64,000 nucleotides of DNA from Cranoglanis bouderius (taxonomy: Eukaryota > Chordata > Actinopteri > Siluriformes > Cranoglanididae). A program made the position numbers and the translations under genes. Shown piece by piece: positions 9,554 through 21,800 of this stretch (position 1 is its first letter; each line of letters begins with the position of its first letter). The stretch spans positions 22,326,256 to 22,390,255 of the forward strand of contig CM042544.1 of assembly GCA_023630585.1 (NCBI GenBank), written 5' to 3'. Under the pieces are notes generated by a model that saw only the letters and a program-made list of their open reading frames with translations, searched no databases and was not told where the DNA came from.

Positions 9554-12500
9554 AGCACCAGGAAAACGTGACTGCTACTAAATGTCATAGCTGTTGTGTG
9601 CTCTTACAAGAATTAAAAAGAGAAATGGTAGCCATTTACTCACCAGCTTTCCTTCCCATCTGATTACCAATCCCATCAAAATGTTCTGTGCAGCCATGGA
9701 GATTGTGTTCGTTCTCCCATTAGATGCTAGACAGTATTTGGGCTGACATTTACCTGTGTAAATGCCAATCCGTGGACGTCGCGTTTCCATGAAAATGCTG
9801 CTTTACCATGTTGCGCAGCTGAAATCAGGTCTGCACCAAAGCATGTTTTAACAGAGGGGTTAATGGAAATGTGATGTGCTCAGGGTTGTAAGACCCACCA
9901 AGGCACTAACATTACTGAAACAGGCCAGGGTAAAAAGAGGAGATTGAAACTGCCATGGCATGAATATGACGACTTTTCTTTGTAATTTAGCGGTGTTTAA
10001 CTTGTCATAGTATTAACACTCAAATGATTGTTTGTTGAATATAATCATTGTTGCCAAATTACCTGTGTTTAGACCTCATTATCCAGAGACAACATCCAAC
10101 CATCCAGTCATGATTAAAGGAAACCTCCACCGAAAAACACAATAAATATGTTTATATTGAAATATTTGTGATTTGCTTAGCGATTCTGGTGCTAATTTGT
10201 AGGTCGATGCTGTTCGCTGTTCCTGTGAGCAGTTAGCACTTGTGTGCCATTCTAACATCACAGGGAGACATTGGTAGCACAAATGTCCTTTAATAGGACA
10301 AAATTTTTTTTGTAAATCTCAGACATAAGGGATATCAGTTAGATTTTGTTGTTAGCTCAAAAAAAAAAAAGCCCAAAAGAGCAAGAGCTTCTTTTCTCAC
10401 TCACTGTTTTCTCAATGTCATATTAATGAGAAATTAAACATAGAAGTAGTGAAGCGTAGGAGTAGTGAAGTAATGTAGGATGCCTTACCAAAGTGAACAC
10501 AGACCAACTTAAGTTTGAACCAAAAAAATACCAACTCAGAAGTTCATCATAATTTTGATATTTATGACAAAATTTTCTCTGATTTTTCCCAATGCTACTT
10601 CCTCTGTGGTGCAGCTCATCAGTGTGTGTCATGTATACCACTGCTGATGTAGTGGGAAGATCATTGGGCTGAATATTGTATACAGATATAGCCCTTCCTG
10701 TCATACCCTTCCACTTGATCTTGTTTGCTTCTGTAAACATGTAGTTTTTGAGCAAGATATATGGACGCTGACTCCTGGGTTGCTTACCTTTTAAAGAACT
10801 AATGGAGTGCAATCAGACTACAGACAGGCATACAGTGCACAATATAGAGGAAAGTCAGCCATCAAGCTTCCCCTTCTCTCTCTCTCTGACAGGAAGATAA
10901 AGTAGTCCCATTCATCAGCTCTGCTGTCCTGTATGTGTTTGGGTGAGTAATTGCAACTGTGCCCCTTGGTGTAAGTTGGTGCTGGTAAATAATGGTGTGT
11001 TATGAGAAGGATGGCAGATAGATGAGTTCTTTGGTTCAAACAAAGGAGAAAGGGCACAGAGCTGCTCTCTAATATTAATCACCACATTCATTTCTCATTG
11101 ACACTTACGATACTCAGGTGTTGAGGGATAGTACTTGTGTGGTGTATCCTTAAGAAAAGGTTACAGCCAACCTTGGTTATTTATAGATTTTTAGCTGATA
11201 TGTGATAGTTAATATGTATACAGATGGAATATAGATTAAATCAATTTTGTAGTCCATTGGACTAATTTAGGGATATTGGAGGATGAAAGTTTGAAATCGC
11301 CAAAAGATTAACCCTTGCTTTTATTTTCTGTTAAGCCATGAGTCAATCTTCATGTTGTATGCAGGGCTGCCAACATCTAGATGTAGCATTTAAGATATAA
11401 GAGCAACCTGAAAGCTGCAGCGGCAACAACATGCTGTTGATACGTGCAAATTGACGATATCACATGAACTGATCAGACTGGTGGTACTTGAAAATTAGTT
11501 AAATATGCAAAACATATTTAATGTGGAACATACTTTTTGTTAATATAAAAAAAAAAAAGTATTTTGCATTTTAGTGTCAATGGTAAAAGCACAGGATGGA
11601 TTTTGCAGTAAATATCTCTCACTACAGTTGTAGGCAGTTTATTATTATGTGCAACATACTGTGGACATGGACTGGACTGCAGACTAGACATGCACTTATA
11701 TTAATTTTGCAACAAAAAAATAAACTTATACGCTCAGACATTTTTTCAGATCGCAGTTACACGAATATATATATATTTTTTTGTCCTGACCACTGACACG
11801 TGCTTTTAGGGGTTTTGGGGTAAGATTCTGTTTTTTGTTCTTGCCACCTGCTAGGATTTTTTGTTAGCCACATTGGCAATTCTGTGAATAATAAATATTT
11901 AGCTCCTTTGACTTTTGTGTGACTGTGTCTTTACTTTGCATTCCTTTAGCAGTTTAGAGTATGATTTGCCTCAGAACAGGCTTTGTATCAGGTGTTGAGC
12001 CGTTCCAGCCAGTGCCAAAGACATGTCATGAGGAGAATGGACAATGCTTCCCAGCCATGCAGTTTATCATTGTTTAGTGCAAGGCAAGCATCATGATTAA
12101 TATTCTGAGAGTGACCCTTTAGCTAATTTCATTCAATCTAGCTCTCATTTTCACCCAGTATTGTGGCGTTCTCCTTTGAAGGCCTTTACATACATATGGT
12201 AATTGGCTGTGAATCAAAGGGCTTAATCAATAACAGTGTGAGCGAAGTCATTTTCAATAAAGATTCACATTACTCCTCAGTGCCAAGCCTTATAGAACAC
12301 TCTCCCCCTACCTCTCTTTCTCTCTTTCACAATCTCTCTCTTTCTGTTCCCCTGCATTACCTTTTTTCTTCCCTAATTTTCTCTCATCCACTCTTTCACC
12401 CATCTTGCGCTTATTTTCATGCTTTTCTCCTGAAGGTATTAGTCAAAGGTTATTTTCTTAGATGACTGTGATCTTTGTGTCTTAGCGCTTTCAGCCATCG

Positions 12501-12623
12501 GCAGCACATTCATACAGTGCAAAAGCCTAATACATGCATGAGTGTCGCAATAATGAAGACAGACTATGGACATGATGCCATGTTGTATACGTGTGTGTTT
12601 GTGTGTGTGTGTCCCTAATACAG
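9554..12623. other. Presumed ulk4 intron, no gene recognised
   Basis: AT-rich with A-runs. A minus-strand frame at 10,423-10,812 is long for chance but matches no family I know and lies beside repeat-like sequence at about 10,100-10,480. A CT-rich tract lies at about 12,300-12,420. No splice-supported exon was found. Confidence 0.45.
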
Positions 12624-12672
12624 GCTTGTCAGAGAGAGTCGTCTACTGCCTGCCATCTTTGAAGTCATAGCG
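12624..12672 (+). CDS. ulk4: ulk4 exon (49 nt)
   Basis: Acceptor CTAATACAG and donor GCG|GTAAGT. It reads (g)LVRESRLLPAIFEVIA and joins in phase 0 to the next exon. It is short, but the HEAT-like sequence, both splice sites and the phase agree. The preceding exon must end with two bases of a codon and is not in the window. Confidence 0.72.
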
Positions 12673-14316
12673 GTAAGTGCTCACAGAGCCTCTAGGCTGG
12701 AGCATCTCTCTGTTAGTGTGATTTCTTTAATGCCTTGGGTCTCCCAAACCAGCTTTAGTAAAGAATAAAGCATCCAGAAAATTTTACACTTTATGGGAAT
12801 CATACCTCACTACAGAAATTTAAAGTTTACCTTTATGTGAGTCTGAGGAGAGAGAGAGTCTCTCAATGTGGTTCAGATGAAACAGGGCATCACAGTGCTC
12901 CACTCTGTGAGGGGAAAGTCTTTCAAAGAAAGACATTTTGAATGGTTCAGGGCATAAACAGATATTTTGGCTGTTGCATTACTGTAGCAACGTGTTTTTC
13001 TGCAGCTATTGCTAGTGACTAGCTAATACAAGCTATAGTGAATTGGCCAACAGTTTTGCTGTTTCCAAATGTTTTAGACTGGTAGTGTCATCAAAATCAA
13101 ATTAATACTTTTGAGTTAATCATGTGGCAGTAGCACAATGCCTAATATTATGCAGATGCAGGTCAAGATATTCAGTTAATGTTCACATCAAACATCAGAA
13201 TGACATCAGGATGAAGAAAAAGTATGATCTCTGTGACTTTGATCGTGGCATAGATATTGGTACCAGAAGGGTGCCAACTTTCATAAATCTCCTGGAATTT
13301 TCACACACAACAGTCTCTAGAGTTTACACAGAATGGTGCTAAAAACAAAAAGCACTGTGTGAGCGACAGTTCTGTGGGTGGAAACACCTTGTTGATGAGC
13401 GAGATCAGAGGAGACTGACCAGACTGGTTTGAGCTGACAGGAAGTCTATAGTAACTCAAATATCCAATGGGGTTCCACACCATTCTGTGTAAAAGTAGAG
13501 ACTGTTGTTTGTGAAAATCCCAGGAGATCAGCAGTTTCTGAAATACTCAAGACATCCCATCTGGCACCAAGAACCACCAAGATGGTTAAAATCAAATAGA
13601 TCACATTTTCCCCCATTCTGATGTGAACATTAACTGAAGCTCTTGTATCTGAATGATTTTATGCATTGCGCTGCTGCCACATGATTGTCTGATCGGATAA
13701 CTGTATAAATGAGCAGGTGTACAGGTGAGGTTAAAGTGACCTGTGTGTGTGTGTCTGTTCCCTATAAACTGTGCATATCTTCAGGTGATTTACTTCCACA
13801 TGCAACCTCAGCTGTGCTCATTCATGTTTTACTAATATTTCTGTTTGGTTATAAAAGGCTCTCAAGTAACTTTTAAAAAAACTCCCAGATGAGTTATTTG
13901 GTTAGTGCCCTATTTATTTCAAGAGTGGATTTTTAAATTATGGTAATTCAACATTTAATAGTGCTCTACCAGTCTGAGCAAAATAAATAAATAAATTTTT
14001 AAAAAAAGAAAAGAAAAAGAATTAAGATTTCAACTATCCAACTATCCTCCTATATTCTTAAATCTTAAAGCACATCAAACACAAAAGAAACTCAAATGTC
14101 TGCTTAAAAGACTTCAATTATTCAATTATTACTTGTTCTTCTTATTTGAATGTATTTTCCATGCTCACATGTCAGATACCTCCCTGTCCCCACTCGGTCA
14201 ATTCAACAACGGATCCAGGGTCTCAGTCATCATTTTACTATGAAATATTGCCTTATAATTTTGGCAGGGTTGGTTCTGCTTGGAATGACATTCCTTCCTC
14301 TGATCCTGGACTCTTT

Positions 14317-14386
<70 letters not shown>

Positions 14387-17300
14387 ATATATATATATGA
14401 CCCGCTGACTAAAGATGACCATATGATCATTAGTGGGTCTTCATTATTCATTATTACTACTTGGTGCTAATTTACAGAATTCTGCCATGTTACTTACATA
14501 CCATGTGCACTGGTCATACATCTATGAAGTGAAATAGAATATTAGCCCTGTAAAACCAGGATTTTTTAGAGTGGGTTTTAAATAGTTGGATTCCCACCTT
14601 ACGCTGAGTTATTATGTAAATGAAGCAGTCGGGACTGACCCATCAAAGCGTAATGTGTAATTGGCTTGCAGACTTAATGGAGTAGAGATGTGAGACGTCT
14701 TGTGCAGAAGGTTCCATTCTCATTAGAGAGAAACTCCCAGTCTCTGTCAACAGTCAACCTCCTCTGGCCTCAATCCACTGTTAGCAGTGCACATTTTAAG
14801 AGCGCAGTGCCCAAGCTGCTCCTTATCCAATATGCCACTGTGAAGAAGTCACTTAAGTAGATGTGAATAGCTCTGTGGAAGTCCACTGTTATTACTTCCT
14901 TGCATTTTGGCAGGCCTCGTATGGGAATATGTGATGGATGTTCACTGCCAAATTAAATAACAGTAAAACAGACCTAATGAATTTCAGGCATGGCATGACG
15001 TGATTATTTAAACTCAAAATTTGTCATTACAAAGAAAAAAAAAAATACCAAAATTGTGTCTTACCAAAAAAATAAATAAATAAATCAAAAATCATCAAGG
15101 CAAGGATTTGTTTTTTTGCCTTAATGAAATTAAATCTCAGCATATACACTGCTAAACTGCCACACATTCAGTACATTGTTTTAAAATATTTTATCTTCTG
15201 CCTGTGGTTATGGCTATAACAGCTAACTCACTACACTGATCCTACATCAGACTTTTTTTGTGAGCTTTGTACACTCCAGAGTAACATACTCTGCCTTTGT
15301 CCCTGTGTGCCTTGGGCTTCAGTTGAATATGATGTCACCTGACAGTACGGATCACTCTAAAAAGAGAGAGCGAGAACACTGATGTTTCTACGAGCTGAGA
15401 GGGGAAATGTAGCCACTTGCACACATTTTCTGAGGAAGAAATAAAAGTACTTTTACTGTAACTGTCAGTGTGAGGAGAATGCATATTCAACACTGAGCTC
15501 ACAGCTCAAGGCAAGATTACTGTATTTAGGAGTTTTATGGAATAAAGCACTGTCATGCATTTAGTATTTTTTTGCCTGATTTAGAACAGTAAAATATACC
15601 TGCACCATGTAAAGAGTGCGTATTGGGCAACAAAATAATAAAATGCACTAGGGGTTGCAGAGATGGGGTGGTAGAAAGCAGGCTAAATGTACTTTAATTA
15701 ATTCTACAGTCTATTGTACTATGCAAGAAGAAATTTTTTAATTTTTTTTTTTTTTTATAATAGATAAATCCATTTATCACATTTAAGGTTAAGTGTAGAG
15801 GTTTGTACAGAACTGTGTTTTAATCCCATTCCCTCAGACTCCCATATTTGTGATATGTTACTAAAGGTGAATGAATAAATAAATCTAAATTCACACCAGA
15901 CACAGTACATGCATGTCCAATACACTTCCATGTCCCAGGTTCACAGTCCCGTTGCACACTTCTCGTCAAGTGTTCCAAATGTCTAATGGTTTTAAAATAG
16001 TGTAAAATGATATGCAGATGTATTCTTTTGCAGTTATTGCATTGATTTACATTTACATTTATTCATTTAGCAGACGCTTTTATCCAAAGTGACTTACAAA
16101 TAAGGAAATACAGGCGAAGCAGAGAACAATACAAGTAGTGCTACCATATCAGACTTTTAATTGAGTTCTAGAGAAGCAAAGTGTGCAGAGAAGAGGTGTA
16201 AGAGCAAGTGTAAGTACAGTTTGTTTTGGGTTTTTTTTTATAATGGGGGGTGGGGGGTGGGGGGTTTAGGGGTTAGTTAAGTGTTCACGGAAGAGGTGGG
16301 TCTTTAGCCGTTTATCCACCACTGAGAGACAGTCAGTTTGAAGGTTCTGGAAAGGGACCTAGTGCCTCGCTGAGCAGGCACTACCAGGCGTCGGTCGTTA
16401 ACTGATCGCAGGTTACGTGAGGGAACATAACCTCAAGGAGAGTGTTGAGGTATGGAGGTGCTGTTCCAGACAGGGTCTTGTACATGAGCATCAGGGCCTT
16501 GAATTTGATGCGGGCAGCTACAGGAAGCCAGTGGAGGGAGATGAAGAGGTGTGTGACATGGGATCTTTTGGGCTGGTTGAAGATGAGGCGTGCTGCTGCA
16601 TTTTGAATTTATTTATTTATTTATTTTTATTTGAGTTATTTATTTTCTTGTTTAGCAGTACAGCATTGAGGCTGTAGCCTGTGTATGACAGTAAACTGAA
16701 ATGCAGTTTGATTGGTTCTCTACTGTTGTTTATTGGCCTTTAAATGATCTAATAAAAAACGCCTAACAACAGGGATGTCCTGATTCAGTTGTTGCTGTAA
16801 CTATTAAAAAGACGACTGGTCAACTCCTTTTTTGAATTACTGGTTAACTAGTTACACAGGCTGGATACTGAGTACATCCTTCTTATCTGTCTGAGTGTGT
16901 CATATTATGGTCTAAGGGTTTGATTAGTCGTGCATACTGGACGTCTCTACCCCACCCCTGTCACCTGAATCCAGGCACAAACTAAGCAGGAAAAGCAGTA
17001 GTTTCTGAAATCTAAAGATTCCTTTACTACCTGTGGGGCTTTTCAGAGATGCCTCTGACTTTTAGACTTGCTATGTTAAGTGCCCTCTTTTGCCCCCTCT
17101 CCTATCTTTCTCTTCTCAGCCTCACATAGACCTCTAATTAAAACTTTAAATTGATTTTCCCCTATCACTTTTACAGTTTCTTGCCTAGAAGCTTTGCCTA
17201 CTCATTTTGCTTCCAATCAGCTGTTAACCCCAAGCCTACTGCATGATCAGACCATCTCCACAACCTCAGCATAAGGGCATAGGTCTTCACTAAGACTCAG

Positions 17301-17611
17301 ACTGCCTTCGCCTTTGAATTTCTTTGCATCTCCTGGCTTTTTCCTGAAACTTTGTGTGATGAGCAGTAGGGAAAAGACGCATAACAAAGCCAACTACTCT
17401 TGGCTGCACCCATTTTTTTTCTCTTTACAGTTGTAAACTGGTAACTATTAACTGCAATAACTCATATTTTTAAAGGTCCTATTGCTTATGACAATGGTTT
17501 TTGAAGTCCACGGCCAAGCACTGACAAATCCATAAAAATGCTTCAGAAGCGTTTGTAAAGGAAAGGTTGATTGAAGGTAGCGAGAGCGTAATTAGAATTT
17601 TAATTAATTTG

Positions 17612-17647
<36 letters not shown>

Positions 17648-18542
17648 AACTTCTGCTCCATTAGTGCCTTTGTTATTTACCAGGAGGACTTGATTAACCC
17701 CACTAACTGTTCCTATTTGTTCCTTTAGGAGCATCAGAGTAACATCCTTGGTGGCACCATGCAGAATGCTATAGCCATCCTCGCTAATCTGATTGGACTG
17801 AAGGACACGGACTTGCAACTTTTCTACCAGCAAGGTGATTTATGCCACTGCAACTGCTCTCAGTAATGGTTGCCTCAGAAAAGACATGGACATAATGTGC
17901 TCTTCAGAATTATTGGCACTCTACATGAAAATTAACTAAATAAATATAGAAAAGAATAACACATACAATAAGTGATATTTTGAGCTCAAACATTCAGGGT
18001 CATCACACAGGCTCTTCCTGTAACAAGGTTTGAGACACTCCTCCATGAAGAACAATTCAAGCTCCTTTTCAGTTCAGACTGCAGGGTGGGGGCATGGTGG
18101 CTTAGTGGTTAGCATGTTTGCCTCGCACCTCCAGGGTTGGGAGTTTGATTACTGCCTCCGCCCTGTGTGCATGGAGTTTGCATGTTCTAACCGTGCTTCG
18201 GGGGCTTCCTCCGGGTTCTCCAGTTTCCTCCCCCAGTCCAAAGACATGCTCCGAGTCCCCAGCGATAGGCTCCGTGTTCCTAAATGTTACAGAAAATTGA
18301 TGGATGGATGGACTGCAGGGTTTTCATTTGAGTTGTTTGGTTGTTTGAGTGGAAATTTTGAGTTATTGTGTTTATTTATACGGTCATTTTTGCTCATTTG
18401 TATGTAGGGTGCCATTAATTCCAGTGGGCCGTGTACACATGGGAAAAGGGTCTGTATTCACAGAGCTGCATTTCTTTTTGCTTGCTTGAGTGTGTTTTCA
18501 TTCCATTATCAGGCCCCACTCACTCTCTGAGTGCTTGGTCTC

Positions 18543-18586
<44 letters not shown>

Positions 18587-18784
18587 TGAATGCAGCGTGG
18601 GCTACTTTTCCTGGTTCTCAGTGATTGATGGTAAAGGGGAAAAGGGTGAGGATGTTCATCTGGATTTTTGAGGGCTACTGTCAGACAGCAGTCCTTTTAT
18701 CAGTGTGCTTATGTGTGTGGGCTTGGCCCGGCAGCCCGCATCTCAGTTGTTCAGCTCTCCCCCTCATCCTCTACTATGGCCTCG

Positions 18785-18821
<37 letters not shown>

Positions 18822-21800
18822 CCCCCTCTTCTGTCATCTAATGCAATCTACCCAAACACTGAATAGCTCTCTTACTCTCTGTCTCATCTATAGGCATTGA
18901 AATCTGATTTCTCTGCTTCTCTCACAGTTGTATTGTTGTTTTCAACCACCGAATACCCAGCATGCTCGGCCTCAGCTTCCCTGCATCCTGCTCCTTGCTC
19001 CCTGTGCTGAATTATTGAGTGATGGATTCCTTTAGCCATGCTCATGTTGACAGTTAGTCCTGTGTGCTTCTGCTAGCAGTAGGGCTCTGCTGGTTCTCCA
19101 TTAGCCCGTTAGCGCTGTGATGGAACAAGTCCGATGCTGAGATGTGTGCGTGTGTGTGTTCTATGTTTGTTCCAAGCATGAAGAGATGAGTCAGAGACTG
19201 ACGCACACACTCTACATTTAACACCCTGCAGAATGAGAGAGGCACCTTGGGGGGGAAAAAGAGCTTCAGCTAACACACACACAAACACAGGCAGGAAATT
19301 CTGCCAAGGCAGTGGCTAGGAGAGGCATAGTTGAATCATTACTCTACCGGTATTATTCAACTGAGACATTCACTGATGTATGCATTACTGAAGAATGGAC
19401 ATGAGGTCATAGGGGGAAAATTTTTACCTCTCAGTGTGATTAGGTCATTGGAGAGGGAAAGGCGAAGGAAGAAGTGGAGAGATTTTGAGCTATTTCTTGT
19501 GAATGTAAAACAGTCCAAGAGGGCTTATTGTCAGAAAGTAAAGATATTTATTTAATGGCCTTACAATACAAGCTCAGCACAATGGGAGGTTTAGATAAAT
19601 GGCTCTTGCCTGAAATATTTTATATACTGTCAATCTTCTGTCATGCAGCTTAACAGTAGAATGTTTTTATTAAAGCAAAATGGAAGAAAAGCATAGGAAG
19701 CAGTATAAAGTGTTTCAGAGCACAGTGTGAATTCTGCATGAATTCAAACATATCCAAACCTCTTCCACATCCTAGACTGTAATTGCCTGTTTTCTCATTT
19801 TGGTGTGTATAGAATGTTTCGCCACATCAGAAGCAACGCTTCAGTCCTCTTCCCCAGTGAGCGCTTCAGTAAGGGGGGGCTGTCTCCACTCATTACAGCG
19901 CAGGGTCACACGCAGGTCACCTCATCCGGCTACCGTCATTACGCACCTTATCAGCTCCCCCCTCTCAGGAAGGCCTGACCCAGCACTAAATATAACCCTG
20001 ACAATTAGCGCTATCTCGCGAACACTGGCTACTTTCCACAGTGCCGCTGGAGAAGGGGAGTAAGCAGAGCAAGCATGCTATAATTGGTCCTTTTAGGTGT
20101 GACTAGAAAGCTGTGGATGTGGGACGCAGCCTTAAGAGAGGAAGCGAAGTGAAGTGAAAGATTGGTGAAGAAAGGGACTAGAAGTGAGCGAGAGGTAGAA
20201 AATGGTAGAAAAGGAAGAACTGTGTTAACGGTGTGTTAGACTGAGAGGAAGGGGTAGGAGGGGGATAGTGAGGAAAGAAGGGAGGGAGACATACCGAAAG
20301 GGAGATGAGTTTTATAATTGGTGAGATTTGCCTGTGTGAATGATAAGATCCCTGAGGGAGAGAGAGAAGGAATAGACAGGCTCTATGAGTCCTGCCTGCC
20401 TCTCTCCTTTTCCCTATTTCTAATGCAGGAGGGAAAACTGCTTTGCCGCTTCATTTAGAAACAACGAGTCAGGCTCCAGCCCTTTGATTTTCTAATGAAA
20501 ATTGGGCTGGCACAATGCCCTCTGAGCCACCGTTCATGCATTTATATATGAGGTGCCGAGGTTCTTTTGTAACCTGCATTCTTTTGACATATTTTTGCTC
20601 ACGGACTGCAGTGCTGAGAAAAAATTGCTTTCAGGTGAATTGTGAACTGCTGACTTGTTTGTTTTGCATACTTCACGGAGTGTCTACAGCTTAACGTATC
20701 ATTTGCATGAATCATTTGACTAGAAGTACAGGCAGTAAATTAATGCCAGAAAATATTCTACAACTGTAAGCATAAATATTTTGTGCTTTCAGGCTTTGCA
20801 GCCTTGTAAAAGTAATTTCCTACAGTCTTCATGCAGTGTTGTAGCATTTGTTGTATTGTAACTTGCGGTAACTTAATTGTGGCTTCTTTGAGATGCAGTT
20901 TTTATTTTACTGTAGCTTTTAGATTCTGTTTAGCACTAGGGAAGACATTGTCTACAAATGCTCATGCAGCTGGGCAATTATAATATGTGGCTGAGCAGAG
21001 GCAGCTACTACAGTATATCACTTATAAGCAAAAAAAAAAAAAAAAAAAAAAGTAGCACACATGCTCAATTCAGGATTGAACTCCCATCACAACTTTGCTT
21101 GCACATAAAAACATATACAGTGGGGGGGGGAGTATTTGATCCCCTGCTGATTTTGTACGTTTGCCCACTGACAAAGAAATGATCAGTCTATAATTTTAAT
21201 GGTAGGTGTATTTTAACAGTGAGAGACAGAATAACAACAAAAAAAATCCAGAAAAACGCATTTCAAAAAAAGTTATAAATTGATTTGCATTTTAATGAGG
21301 GAAATAAGTATTTGCTCCCCTATCAATCAGCAAGATTTCTGGCTCCCAGGTGTCTTTTACACAGGTAATGAGCTGAGATTAGGAGTACTCTCTTAAAGGG
21401 AGTACTCCTAATCTCAGTTTGTTACCTGTAAAAACACACCTGTCCACAGAAGCAATCAATCAATCAGATTCCAAACTCTCCACCATGGCCAAGACATAAG
21501 AGCTGTCCAAGGATGTCAGGGACAAGATTGTAGACCTACACAAGGCTGGAATGGGCTACAAGACCATCACCAAGCAGCTTGGTGAGAAGGTGACAACAGT
21601 TGGTGCGATTATTCGCAAATGGAAGAAACTGTCAGTCTCCCTCAGTCTGGGGCTCCATGCAAGATCTCACCTCGTGGAGTCTCAATGATCATGAGAACGG
21701 TGAGGAATCAGCCCAGAACTACACAGGAGGACCTTGTTAATGATCTCAAGGCAGCTGGGACCATAGTCACCAAGAAAACAGTTGGTAACACACTACGCCA

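Noticed and set aside
10423..10812. Minus-strand frame of 129 codons
   Set aside because: No domain, splice support or recognisable family; it adjoins repeat-like sequence, so it is probably a chance or repeat-derived frame.
19800..20063. Plus-strand frame of 87 codons in a GC-rich stretch
   Set aside because: Low-complexity Ser/Thr-rich translation, no paired splice sites in phase with ulk4; it is more likely non-coding.
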